This document shows, one piece after another, positions 1 through 11,972 of a DNA stretch of 64,000 nt. The notes below the pieces were generated by a model. That model did not search any database. It worked only from the letters and a program-made list of their open reading frames with translations, and had not been told where the DNA came from. The translations under genes and the position numbers were made by a program. Source of the stretch: Cristatella mucedo (taxonomy: Eukaryota > Bryozoa > Phylactolaemata > Cristatellidae); contig WPIO01000092.1 of the NCBI GenBank assembly GCA_009760855.2, forward strand, positions 1,484,501 through 1,548,500. Direction: 5' to 3'. How positions within the stretch are numbered: the first letter of the stretch is position 1; the number at the start of each line of letters is the position of its first letter.

Positions 1-560
1 CAACTATCGCCCAAAAGTTTCCCTTCTTCCTTTTTCGTCAAAGATTCTTAAACAAATTGTCGCTAAGCAGCTGGTAGCATATATTGAAAAGAACTAAATG
101 TCAGAAACATTTCAATCGGGGTCCAAGAGGCAGCACTCCGCTGAAACTACTCTCCTCCGTGTTAACAATGGCATTCTATGCGGCAATGATGACGGCAATG
201 TCACTGCACTAGAAATGCTAGATCTATCGGCTGCCTTCGACACCGTTGATCACGATGTCTCACTTGAATGATTGTGAACAACGATCGGTCTGGCAGACGA
301 GGCACTGGCGTGGTTGTTTGATTGTGTTTACCTAACTAGTCACCCGTCGAGTTCCTCGAGGTTTCTTCCTCGGTCCTTTGCTATTCTAAATCTTGTACTC
401 AACCTCCGGAAAACGTTACTCAGGCCCATGGAATAGGTTATCACTTGTATACTGACGATACTCAGCTGTATTTGTCATTCAAACCACCGGAATCTGCTGC
501 AGCGACAAATAAACTGAATGTTTGCCTTGCAGACATTCGATCCTGGATTTTTGAGGGCGA
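1..560 (+). mobile_element. LINE family A fragment, RT domain, defective subfamily
   Basis: Reverse-transcriptase remnant cut by the window edge. Translated pieces in several frames read NYRPK, then [36 protein letters not shown] and finally [15 protein letters not shown] (catalytic YADD changed to YTDD). The stretch that normally encodes SYLSDR through GVPQGSVLG is scrambled to text such as FDCVYLTSHPSS, and stops follow the AFDTVDH motif. The same scrambled stretch recurs in the copy at 22395-23330. Non-functional. Confidence 0.88.
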
Positions 561-1192
561 ATGTCGAAGTACAAGCATCTGCCTCGTGTGCTCGTACTCT
601 ACTCGCCGAACGCGCTGGGCGGCGGCTCTCCCAGCAGCTCCCACCTCGTGCTGCTGTGAACTCATTGGCTCCCCTGCCCCTCCATAGATCTGAGCTCGGA
701 GGTTAAGTCATCTATTTGAGGTCAAGTAATTGCTCCCACACTGCGACTCATCTCCCGCAGAAAATGAGCAATCATTCACATAAAAGCCTCGTGAATTCGC
801 ACGGGCGAGCTACAATGGACATCAATAAACTCGCCTCGTCAAGCCGTCGCCGTCACGATAAAAGGATGAAAAAGCGTCCGCAGCCGCCATAAAGCGTATC
901 GTTCCACATTATATATCCTGACAAAATATATCACACCACGATATATATCTTTCTGACTTACAGGTGGAAAAAGTCACTAAGGTGAGTCGATCCTGCTTCT
1001 AGCCCGTGTGGGTTTGCTCGCTAGAGTGGCTTCTTCTAATTTTTGTAACAAGGCAAGGTGTTGATGCTAATAGATGTATTGCAGGCGATAACGCATAAGA
1101 GGATAACTGTTTTTGACGGCACCAAATACTACGTGAGATTGGAGATGAGGGTGCTGTGCTCTGGAAATATCATCTGGCGGCTATTTTCGAAC
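561..1192. other. No recognisable gene
   Basis: No conserved protein text or repeat was recognised. The stretch has a few TA-rich steps (around 910-950) and short ORFs without homology. Confidence 0.5.
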
Positions 1193-1592
1193 CTGCTTAG
1201 TCAAGCGCCATTCTATGCGGCAACGATGATGGGAATGTCACTGCCCTAGCTCTGCTAGATCTATCAGCTGCCTTCGGCATCATTGATCCCTATGTCCTAC
1301 TTGAAAGATTGAGAACAAAGATCGATCTAGCTGACGAGGCACTGGCGTGGTTGAAATCGTACTTGTCTGATCGTGTTCAATCTGTGTCGTGTGGGGACGA
1401 GACCGGTCACCTGTGGAGTCCCTCATGGGTCTGTACTCGGTCCCTTGCTGTTCTCCATGTATACTCAACCTCTGGGAGAAGTGATTAAGGCCCGTGGAAT
1501 AGGATATCACTTTTATGCTGACGGTACTCAGCTGTATTTGTCATTCAAACCGTTGGAATAAGCTGCAGCAACTGATAAAATGTGTTGCCCTT
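1193..1592 (+). mobile_element. LINE family A fragment, RT core
   Basis: Covers the RT core from the TALALLDLSAAF-type block to the FKPLE block. Readable pieces include [35 protein letters not shown] and [15 protein letters not shown]. The catalytic motif is YADG rather than YADD, and a frameshift lies near 1405 between the VQSVSCG and CGVPHG blocks. Truncated at both ends and dead. Confidence 0.88.
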
Positions 1593-2180
1593 TCTAGATT
1601 GTGCAATACTATTTACATCTACACATGTACAGGGATGTATACAAATATATACATACTTATATATATATATTTATTTATTTTTATTTATATACCATTATGC
1701 CGAAGGTTACTTAACTCTTAAGCCTAGTTGCCGCTTTTCTCGCACCGTGGTGATACATGCGAGGGGACTACCGGGATTTTGTGAGCGGGGCTCAATGACT
1801 GCTACTCATTAGCCTCACCGGCAGCGTCCGATGCTGCAGGAAGGCTACCTACGCTTCTCGTTCATCTATTAGGACCTAGCGGACCAGCCGGTACCGCTAT
1901 TGTGCCGCCTCTACTTATATCTATGCGGCGTTAATTTCCTCCAGTTTACCGCTTACGACGCCGAGATGGCTCAGGGGCACGGTTGTCCTCAGCTTTTGGA
2001 AGAAGCAGCGAAGCCAGTTAGCTCTGCTTAATTACTCTGCTTTGAGGGGCTAGCGACAGCGGCGTGGGTGCATGGCGGCTGCTGGCGAGGCTACGCCTCG
2101 CCAGCAGCCGTCTCGAACGCTTGCGCTCGTACCTCTCGCGTTCATCACTTCTCTCTCTCTTTCCCTCTCTCCTCTTTCTT
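1593..2180. other. No recognisable gene; AT-rich patch
   Basis: An AT-rich TATATA/TTATT patch occupies about 1640-1690, next to the truncated LINE end. The remainder to 2180 gave no recognised homology. Confidence 0.45.
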
Positions 2181-2985
<805 letters not shown>

Positions 2986-2989
2986 TTGA

Positions 2990-4550
2990 AAGTGCAGCAA
3001 CTTGATGGTCATGCATGACAAGTTTGTAATGTAATGCAATTTATCTCCATCTGTAACTACGCAAAGCCATACAGTCTATGTGGATGTTACGCAGGAGAGT
3101 TTTGTACGGTGCACTCACAGCCTAAGCGGCTTTCGGTACGCATTCGGTAGCCAACATACATCGTCTCACGCAACAAAAAGAAAGTGGGAAGCATAGCAGA
3201 GTCAGGAGAGCAGTTGAGGTAGTGAGTGGCATGGAAGTAGCAGCTCAGGACCGGTGGAAAGGATGAGCCGTAGTCGGCAGCAGGAGAGTAGCTGTCGTTG
3301 CGTAAGAAACGTGGAAGCGAGTTCCACAGTCTAGGACCTGCAGAGCTAAAGCTTCTGTCGCCAACTGTCTTTAAGCAGAGGAATGGAACAGCTAATTTAT
3401 TGTCCACACAGGACCTGAGGGCGCGAACAGGCTGAAACTGGTGCAGCAGTTCAGCTAGGTACGAAGGAGCCAAGCCGTGGCGGGCCTTGTGGGTCAGCGT
3501 AAGAACTTTGCTCTGTATCCATTGCTCAACCGGCATCCATCCTAGCTCTTTAAGCAAAGGAGACACGTGCTCAAACCGCTGGGACTTGAAGACTAGCCTT
3601 GCAGCCATATTCATAGTCACCTGCAGTGGCCTAGTTGCTTTTTTTCGGCATCCCAGCCAAAAGGCAATTACAATAATCAAGCCGAGACAGAACTGTGGAG
3701 CTAGTTAAATGTTTTGCAAGCCACTGTCGAAGACAGCTCCTAATCTTAGATAGGGATTGGACGTGATGGTTAACTGTAGAAGCAGTCTGCTGAATGAAGC
3801 AATTAAAATTTAGGCAGCTGTCTAAAACGATACCTAAATTTTGAGCACGTGGTGATGGTCGCACAACAGCATCATCTATTTGAAGACCAAAGCCTTTTAA
3901 TCCAGCCACAGGCTTAGTGTGTTCTATGAGCAGCAGTTTGGTTTTATCGTCATTTAGTTTCAAGAAGTTTTCGTACATCCAGGATCAAATATCGGCAAGA
4001 CAATCATTCAGTTTCTCAGTTGTCGCAGCGGATTCCGACGGTTTGAATGACCAATACAGCTGAGTATCATCAGCATAAAAGTGATATCTTATTCCATGGG
4101 CCTTCATCACTTTTCCCAGAGGTTGAGTATAAATGAAGAACAGTAAGGGACCGACGACAGACCCTTGACAGACTCCACTGGTGACTCGTCTCGTGTGTGA
4201 GACCTGACAACCACACGACACGGATTAAACACGATCAGACAAGTACGATTTAAACCACGCCAGTGCCTCGTCTGCCAGACCGATCGTTGTTCTCAATCGT
4301 TAAAGTAGAACGCCGTGATCAATGATGCCGAAGGCAGCTGGTAGATCTAGCAGGGCTGTGGCAGTGACATTCACGTCATCATTACCACGTAGAATGTTAT
4401 TGTTACCACGGAGGAGAGCAGTTTCAGTGGAGTGCTGTCTCTTGAACCCTGATTGAAAGGTTTCTGACATTTCATTCTTTTCAAAATGTTCAACCAGCTG
4501 CTTAGCAACAATTATTTCCAAAATCTTTGACAAGAAAGGAAAACTTTGCC
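2990..4550 (-). mobile_element. LINE family A copy, RT domain to 3' tail
   Basis: Read on the minus strand it runs from SKILEIIVAKQLVEHFEKNEMSETFQSGFKRQ (near 4530), through [18 protein letters not shown] and NFLKLNDDKTKLLL, then LDYCNCLLAG and HVSPLLKELGWMPV, to the conserved C-terminal GDRSFSSAGPRLWNSLP. It ends in a short TTACAT-type tail near 2990-3060. The RT catalytic YADD is intact, but frameshifts near 3640, 3980 and 4290 break the ORF. Assignment to the CR1/L2 LINE group rests on the order of these motifs. Confidence 0.92.
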
Positions 4551-5422
4551 ATTATAGCCTTGTGTGCTGTACATATCTCATGTACCAAAAAATTGCAAGG
4601 GCACAACAAGCAAGGGCCTCAACTGTGAGAGCAGACAGAACATCACTGCTTTGCAGTATTTGCTTTGCAGTATTTGCTTTGCAGTTGCTTGGTTGAGATC
4701 CTTGGGCTCTAGCTGAGCGTCTCCGGCAGCAAATTTTGGGGCAGCAGCTTAAACGTTGCATTCTATTCGCCAAGAGAGTGTTTCGACAAATACTCTTGTG
4801 CTTCACATATTCCAAAATCAACTCCCAAACTCTTGCGCAACTATGCCGAGTCTTTTATTTTTGTATTCCGATGCATTTATTTCTAACCATCTGTCCCAGC
4901 TGCTTTGATGTATCGTAAGTCAGTTGCAGCTTGCCAGATGACTAAATACCAACTAATAACGCATAAGGGAAGTTTCGTATTGCAGCAAAAAAGGGTCTTG
5001 ATATAAAAAGTAGCTGAGCCTTTTTTACATGTTTATGCTTGTACATACAAACACACTCGCAGGGCCCAGTTTTATTGTCCCTGGAATTGGCAAAAATAGG
5101 GAGGCATCGCTCATCTTCGTGCTACACGCTTATCATTGCTTCAAATGCAGTAATGGCAAGTGAACCAGAGTGGATAGGACCCTGGAGATCAGCCTGGAGA
5201 TAACCAAGGAGCGAGGCTGTGCAACAAGTGTCAAATACTTACCAGTATAACAGCTTGTGCAATAAGAGGCGAACTGCTAGCGAAAAACTCTGCCACTCAC
5301 TTTTAGGTCTCTTTATCCTAGAGACTGGTGTCACAATATCCCTTCACTCGACGATATTTAAACTAGAGCTAAATACTCACCTCACAGCTTTTTCTCCCTC
5401 TACGTTTATTGTCCTTTATCTT
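4551..5422. other. No recognisable gene
   Basis: Unassigned. A short near-tandem of TTTGCAGTATTTGC lies at about 4650-4685. Only short ORFs without homology. Confidence 0.45.
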
Positions 5423-5580
5423 GCTGGTTTGGCGCAGTGGTTAAGCTGTTGGCCTAGACCAAAGTCAAGATGAATGTATTTGATGACTGAGATCGGTGGC
5501 TCGAACCCCGTGGCACATGCGAAGTACCTGAATAGAGATTACGCTCTCTTAGAGCTCCATGCAAATGAATTATAATAATT
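5423..5580 (+). mobile_element. SINE-2 copy (tRNA-headed, LINE B-type tail)
   Basis: The head GCTGGTTTGGCGCAGTGGTT resembles a tRNA A box, and GGCTCGAACCCC resembles a B box. The body carries the family signature CTGAATAGAGATTA followed by CTCTTAG and ATGCAAATGAATTAT. A 13-base insertion-like stretch (GATGAATGTATTT) separates the boxes, as in the copy at 54445. Confidence 0.82.
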
Positions 5581-7600
5581 ACTATTGTTATCTATTTATG
5601 CATGCTGAAATCGTGTATGTCTTCCCAGCATGTAAAAATATGTAAAGAGTGCATGCATGTGTATATGGAATACACATGCATGTTTATATGTGATGTACCT
5701 GGGAGGAGACCAAGTAATCATTTATGATTGAATACAAATCTAATTATGAGTATAGTTAAATATCTTGACAAACGATCACACGATCCCTGTCAAGCTGCAG
5801 AAAGCGAAGGCAGCGAAACGCACCATCTTTCAGACAGCAACTCGTCAGCTCTTGGCCCAAGGGTCGGTCACCTTAGATTGGTCGCCAGGGTCGCCATTGG
5901 TCGCCAGGGTGCATTCGCGAAATCACTTCCTTCAGTTTTATGTCTGGCCAGTATTTTCGTGTGACGTGGTTTTCGATCCGATGTCTCCGGAGCGGAAGCT
6001 TGCAGGCGAAATCCACGCAGTGTACCATTTCTCGTACAAAGTATGGGCTTTTTTGGGCAATTCCGTTCAACCTTATTCCATAATGTACACACCGAAGAGA
6101 GTGAGTGGCACGCTTTTTCGGCTGTCCCCTTTGAGCTGAGGAATTCTGCATATCTCGTCGTGCACCTGGTGCTTCAGAAGGTCAAGTTTCGAAGCAGTCG
6201 GCTCCAGACTCTCGGACCTGCCGGCCTCGTAGCGCCAGCTCGAGCAAGCTGCGCACGCAAGCTGCGCACGCACGCTGCGCAGTATCCTCAAATAAGAACT
6301 AGGTACGTGGGCACGTGTCTGGTGGGTGGACTGTAGCAGCCGAGCTCCGCCATAGGGCGTAATCTTGCCCGTGTCATTCTCGCTCGATGTCTGATTGACG
6401 GACACTTTCGCAGAGCAAGACGCTTGCTCCCTGCAAGAGAGGACAATCCTCTCGGAGTGCACGAACATTTTTTGACGGAAAACACTCGGACAGGGTGCGG
6501 GTAGCTCCGGTGGACAGGGATGCAGTGTGCATTGAATGGAGGCACTGGAGAGATGCTACTTCAGACGGTGTTCTCGTTTATGGCCCCAAGGAGCGAGGCA
6601 AAGTCAGTGTGCGAACGTGCACCGATCACTGAGTGGTATCCAACAACTTGACTCGTCACCAAGTGGTCACGTTTTCAGCCGTCAAACAAGCACGCACCCA
6701 TCCATCCAGTGGCCGACGTACATCTTGAAAACACCGCCATAGAATAAAAAGAGTGAACTCTGCGAGGCTGTCAAACGATACGAGAGGCTAACCAAGCCTA
6801 ATCCAAGGAGACACATACACACACCAGAGAAGCACACAAGACCAACGGTAGAGGCTCGAGACAGAAAGTTCATGACAGAGACTACTGCAGAATGACTGTG
6901 TATGAGGGAAAATCCACACTCGATGAGCGTCTCTGCGAGCGAGCAGAGACGCTTGCAAAAGATCAGTGAATGGAACGCCCTCTCCCACTCCCCGCTGCGA
7001 CCGCGGCTAGGTTCGGTGGCATCTGCGATCGGGGCACTCGTTAGGACCTTCCATCCTCTTTCGATTTAAGCGATCGCAGCCCAATGGCGGAGGACTTTCT
7101 AATGCCTTGGCCTCATTCGTCAGCCGCATCGTCGACACTGAGTCATGCGGGTACTACGTCGAGGCGGCGGTGCCTTTTGAGAAGATTTCGCATTCGAATT
7201 GTGCATGCAGAAAGCCGGTTGAGGTGAAATCCGATAGAAATCCGATCGAGGAGGAAAGAAATTTCCAGTGTTAGCCTTTTTTCCACGCGGCGCGCACAGT
7301 TTTCATTATGCGATAATTTTTGGGTAGCCTCTAGATATGCTGAAAGGTAGTTTACGATATGGCGGCTAGGAAACGCCGCCACTCGGCCGTGATATAACTT
7401 ATGACCGGAACACGGTACGGGGTGGCTGCAAAAGTCAAATGGGGGTGTACAGAGACCAGCAATGGGCCCTTTGAAGATTATTATAAGCCTGTATACTTTT
7501 TATTTAGAATTAAATATATATATATTACGATGTAAAAATATATGCGCGCGCGAGCGTGTGTGTGTGTGTGCGTCACAAACGAGCCGCTGACCAATTCCAC
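5581..7600. other. No recognisable gene; small tandem repeat
   Basis: Several overlapping ORFs of 60-131 codons occur on both strands around 5765-6470, but none carries a motif I recognise and they overlap each other in different frames. A 13-base unit AAGCTGCGCACGC is repeated at 6246-6258 and 6259-6271, with a third partial unit. The stretch 7548-7572 is a short GC/TG run. Confidence 0.4.
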
Positions 7601-7706
7601 ATTGGGTAATCCTAGCATTTACTTACAGCCAGCCGAATACTCCGGCGTGAGTGCGGCACTCTCTCCGCTAAGAACACCTGTGTGAACTCGAAGATTACCC
7701 GTCGCA

Positions 7707-8055
7707 ATGAACAACAAACAATCGCGAGCTGCACTTCGACTCGATTTTACATCTATTCCAGCCACTTCCCTCCTTCAGCAGGACCGCGACCTTACGTTTA
7801 GGAATAGCTACGACGCCGTGTACGACAACTTGCTCATCGGTAAGGCCGCCGCCGCCGCCGCGAGATTAGCAACCGTTCTTCGGGCACTAACTGTGCCACT
7901 CACTGCGACGACCGGAATTAGTTGTACCACTGCGACCACTCGTCGCGGCGGCGCGGCGCTCGTCTTCTAAACCGGCCGCCGCGGCCTAGCCCGGCGGTCG
8001 GTCGCCATCACTGACGCTGACGCCTCCTTTTTGCTTACGTGCGCGCGCGCGCGCA

Positions 8056-8138
<83 letters not shown>

Positions 8139-8573
8139 GGCGACAGCCGAGCGGCCAGCGATCTTGAGCTGCTTAAGAGGCTCGGCGTGACGCACATCGT
8201 GAATGCCGCGGCCGAGGTCCCCAACGCCTTCGGACTCTCCTTCGCGTATTTCAACGTGCCAGTCGACGACAGGCACGACGCGCCAATAAGCAAGTACTTC
8301 GACGACGCCGTCGCGTTCATCGAGTCGGCGCGCCGTCGCGGCCGCGTGCTCGTCCACTGCCAGGCCGGCGTGTCCCGCTCGGCCGCTCTGGTCGCGGCGT
8401 ATCTGATGGAGAGCAACGGCTGGCAGTTCGAGCAGGCCATTGAATTCCTCCGACAGCGGCGCCCCTGCGTAGACCCGAACATCGGCTTTTGCATTCAGCT
8501 GAAGGGTCGCGAAGAGCGGCGGCTGCAGCGGCAGCGGAAGCCTGACGATGTGTACTGTAGCTGCTCCTCTTGA
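7707..8573 (+). CDS. Dual-specificity protein phosphatase, DUSP19-like (2 exons)
   Basis: CDS joins 7707-7839 and 8140-8573, giving 188 aa. The donor is G|GTAAGG and the acceptor TCTCTAG|GCGAC; both split Gly45. It should remove phosphate from Tyr and Ser/Thr of target proteins. The catalytic loop HCQAGVSR has His117, nucleophile Cys118 (codon 8358-8360) and Arg124. Asp88 sits at the general-acid position before the ISKYF block. The text NLLIGDSRAASDLELLKRLGVTHIVNAA and VPNAF matches the DUSP19/atypical DUSP pattern, and PNIGFCIQL closes the domain. No MAPK-docking or CBM domain is present, as usual for small atypical DUSPs. The start ATG follows CCCGTCGCA and is the first Met in the open exon. 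The 300-base intron is largely a CT microsatellite reaching the acceptor. A candidate AATAAA lies at 8896-8901. DUSP14-type is the alternative. Confidence 0.9.
8060..8138. repeat. (CT)n microsatellite forming the polypyrimidine tract of the DUSP intron
   Basis: An uninterrupted CT dinucleotide tract of about 79 bases ends directly at the TAG acceptor (8137-8139). A short GC dinucleotide run (8040-8054) precedes it. Confidence 0.97.
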
Positions 8574-9304
8574 AAAAATAGAGCGCCAACGTCCTGCTAA
8601 CTTGAAGCCGTCGCCTCTGGCTGCAGCTGCGACAGTTTCTGCGTCCGAGCACTTACCGCGTCTAGCTTTCCGCTAAGTCGCGTCGCAGAACTCGGCGGAA
8701 CTCTCTGGAATGGCCCGGTCCGTTCGGTGCCGTCGCTAGAGCGCGCCGAAAGTCAAATCGTGAACGAAAGTCAAACCGCGAAAGTCGAATCGCGAATGGG
8801 CACATATACTAACGGGCTCGCTGCGGTATATCTATGCCGATAATCGATGGAGGACGAGAGTGAGAGATCGGATGCGCAAGCTAGATTTAAACGAAAATAA
8901 ATGCCAAACTCCTGTTCATAGGGGAGACTACCTCCAAGCTTGCGGCTGGACTGGGGCACTTTGCTCTCCTCTTTGACGACGCTGCCGTGCGACCGTCGCT
9001 ACGTGCTCGTAATTTTAAGCGGTTGTCTCGTTTGATAACAGTTTGAAGTTTGAAAGCTTCGCCGAGAAGGCTTCTTCTACACCCAGCGATCCCGTTCAAT
9101 TCCTGTCAAACACTAAGAATAAACCGCCGCTGTCGCTGGCTAAGATTTATCTAGCTCTAACGCGGTCCTTTTTACGGAAGCACAGCGATTCCGTTTTGGC
9201 TAAGCTACCGAAAAAAGCCATGAATCACGCCTCTGAAGCTTGTGATGAATATGGCTGCAAGGCTAATAAAAAAAAATCCAGATTTTCGGCAATCTGCTTC
9301 ATTT
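8574..9304. other. DUSP 3' flank, possible 3' UTR
   Basis: Downstream of the DUSP stop. AATAAA at 8896-8901 is a possible polyadenylation signal, about 320 bases after the stop. No other gene recognised. An ORF at 9043-9306 (87 codons) has no known motif. Confidence 0.45.
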
Positions 9305-9798
9305 GATGATGCAGCTGCAATGGCTCCCGTAGATCAACGGATACGGAGTCAAAAACTCTGACTCACCATAGCTTGAGTGATTCATACCTCGCCAAACTAC
9401 CGCACCAGTTTTAGCCTCCTCGGGTCATGTACTGACAATAAATTAGCTGTTCCATTCCTACGCTTAAAGACTGTTGGCGACAGATACTACCTATGCTCTC
9501 ATCCTAGACATTCGAACTCATCTCCACAATTCTTACGTAACGACATCTAATCTGCGGCTGCCGACTGTGGCACATCCCTTATAGCGAGCCTGTGCTGATA
9601 ATTCTATGAAACTCACTTCCTCAACTGCCCTCCTGACTTAGCTAAGCTTCTCACTTTCTCTTTGTTACGAGAGAGGAAGTCTATTGGCTAACGTATGCGT
9701 ACCGGAAGCCGCTTAGACTTTGAGTGTGCTATGGAAAACTCTCAAATGAAGTATCTACTTTGTCCTTGTGTCTGTGTGGAGTTGCAGACGGAGATACG
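9305..9798 (+). mobile_element. LINE family A, 3' end
   Basis: Starts with text equivalent to LQWLPVDQRI, passes decayed SSGHVLTIN and KTVGD blocks, and ends with the family A 3' UTR (CCGCTTAGACTTTGAGTGTGCTATGGAAAAC, written here as consecutive family blocks) and the GTTGCAGACGGAGATA segment that precedes the tail. 5'-truncated, no ORF. Confidence 0.8.
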
Positions 9799-11329
9799 TG
9801 CGTAAACGGGTCTTTAATGGGAACCCACAAATAGCATGCACCGTGGGTAGACTGGAGGCGCTAAAACGGTTTGGCAAGGCAGAACAAGCAGCAATAAATG
9901 AGGCTTGCAACAGGAAGCATGCGGCCCTTGGCGGCCAGCTCAAACTGTCGTCATCCCGTTTGTGCGCTCGGGCTAATACGATATAGCGACTACTGGCTTA
10001 TTCCCACTCACATTGAACGACCCGCTGAGCCGACATTATTTATGCTCAACATCCTTAAAACCTCCGCCTAGCTAAGAAAGAGCATCGGCAGCCATGATGA
10101 GGATACACGTGAAAAGACATTTTCGGCTCGCAAATAAAGTTATGGTAAATCCCCAATTTGTGCTCGGTAACGCTGTGGCATGCTTGCTTGTGCGATACGT
10201 TCGCTTGGTAACTCGGCCGTACGTACGTCGGCATTACCCGCGGCAAAGGCGAGTGGAGTCGCGCCGGCCGGAAATGCTGCGTTGAGGCGACCAGCAGATA
10301 ACGGCGGTGGCGGCGGCGGCGCAGGCTGTGCGTACGGCACTGGCACTAAGGAGTAGGCTACGGCGCTTGGCCAAAAGGAGAGTGTGCCCCCCTCCGCGGC
10401 AAGCGGGCGTTCTTCGGCGTTTCGTGGCTACGGCCAGCTAAGACAATGGGAGCTCAAGATGGCGTCTTTTGACTACTGCTGTTGTGCGCTGGATGTAGAT
10501 CCAGCGTGCGCAGCCCACACTCGTTCAATCTCAGGTGGCGTGGTTTTGAATCATTCTCGAGTGTGGCCTGAAAACGGCGTCCTTGGAGAGTTCGGCGGAC
10601 AGAAACTGAGGACAAACTTGTAGAGCTATTTATGGCCGGGGAGCAGCAACTCGGGCCATCCTATAAGTGAATTGGTGGGCTTATTATTAGTAGTATCATT
10701 TGGCCAAATGTGGCTATTGTCTTCTCTTGAAAATCAAATGCTTGACCACCCAGTGTCACATTGATAGTACTACTTGTAGGCCAATAGGAAAGAAACTTCG
10801 GTACGATTGATCAATGTTCTTAGACAGCACGTGTCATAAACCATAATCGCCGCTTAGCGTAGTGGCCGCCACAGTGGTGTGTCTTCATTGTGGCTTTACA
10901 CTACTCGGCTGGTCTCGCCCAAACGGTCGCACCATCGCGGTAGTCAGCTTATCCAATATCCTGCGATGACTCATATCGACCGGGTCGATTTCCTCTCATG
11001 TTTATGATGCTCTTCGATTACCTTGGTCAATTTCCTTCTATCATTGTGCTAGTTAAAAAGCGGGTCATTAAAAAGCGGGATCGTATAAATGTGACTTTAC
11101 AAGCATCGCCATGCAGTTTTCAGCGCTCATTTCCATAAGTATTCCTATAGCCAATTCATCCGGCTATCTAATGATCAACCTAATTCACTTTTACGATCCA
11201 CCAATGTTATCGTTTTTGTTGCTTCAGCATCCTTTACCCACGATCATCTTTTTGTTGCATGGTAACAATCGCGCAAACCGATGGGAACCAGTTCTTCTTT
11301 CATCGATCTAGTCGTCTATACATGCGTAA
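9799..11329. other. No recognisable gene
   Basis: Contains a GC-rich CGG/GGC stretch near 10290-10325 and unassigned ORFs, for example 10384-10623 (79 codons), with no motif recognised. I found no LINE or SINE text here. Confidence 0.4.
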
Positions 11330-11412
11330 CTCTCTATACTTTAACTAACGCTACAACTAACGCTACTATATATACTAATACTCTAACTAACGCTCTATGC
11401 GTAACTCTCTAT
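11330..11412. repeat. Degenerate short tandem repeat
   Basis: Variants of CTAACTAACGCT and GCGTAACTCTCTAT recur several times in about 80 bases, immediately before a SINE-1 copy. Confidence 0.6.
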
Positions 11413-11582
11413 GCTGGCTGATTTAACAGCCTCCTTTGTATAGCGACAGAAGAGTCTTTACGGCTATCGCCACCGCTTGCCATGGCGATAAAGGATTTCC
11501 CACTTCGGGATTCGAACCCAAGGCATTGGGACCGAGGTCGGGAAAAGCAGCCGCCTTGCCTAGTGTACCATCACGACTCACC
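11413..11582 (-). mobile_element. SINE-1 copy
   Basis: On the minus strand: GGTGAGTCGTGATGG head, degenerate palindromic arm (the CCTCGGTCCC centre is partly kept), B-box-like GGGTTCGAATCC, the GGCGATAGCCGTAAAG body and the 3' end GAGGCTGTTAAATCAGC. Confidence 0.83.
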
Positions 11583-11892
11583 ATTTTACACCTTCCATTC
11601 AGCCATGTTGTTAAAAACGCCCCTATTTATGACAGCATTCAGTGGGTCTCTGTGATTCGTCCTTCGTGTGCTTATGCGTGCTGACACTGTGCATGCTGCC
11701 ACTAACCACATTTGCATGCTGACCATGTGCATTTCACCCCTAACCACGTTATTCATGTTGTTTATCAAGCATGATATTACTCACCATTCAATCGCGTTTC
11801 CCTTTGCAGCAAATATAAAGCGCCTAGAAAGAGATTGAGTTCTCTGAGGGCGCTTTTCAAGTGCATTATTATTATTATTATTATTATTAAAG
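11583..11892 (+). mobile_element. LINE family B, 3' end with hairpin tail and (TTA)n
   Basis: Carries the end of the ORF region (AAAACGCCCCTATTTATGAC), the 3' UTR with GTGCTTATGCGTGCTGAC and CATTCAATCGCGTTTCCC, the stem-loop AAAGCGCC...GGGCGCTTT and a TTATTATT tail. Confidence 0.9.
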
Positions 11893-11972
11893 CGCCTAGA
11901 AAGAGATTGTGAGTTATCTGAGGGCGCTTTTTCAAGTGCGTTATTATTATTATTACTATTACGTTCGGTGCT
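11888..11972 (+). mobile_element. Second LINE B tail in tandem
   Basis: Directly after the first (TTA)n tail the stem-loop segment AAAGCGCCTAGAAAGAGATT recurs, with a TGAGTTATCTGAGGGCGC second half and a new TTATTATT run. Confidence 0.85.

Noticed and set aside
5765..6468. Overlapping 124- and 131-codon ORFs on opposite strands
   Set aside because: Mutually exclusive frames with no recognisable domain.
8136..8652. Minus-strand ORFs opposite the DUSP exon
   Set aside because: Antisense shadows of a GC-rich coding exon.
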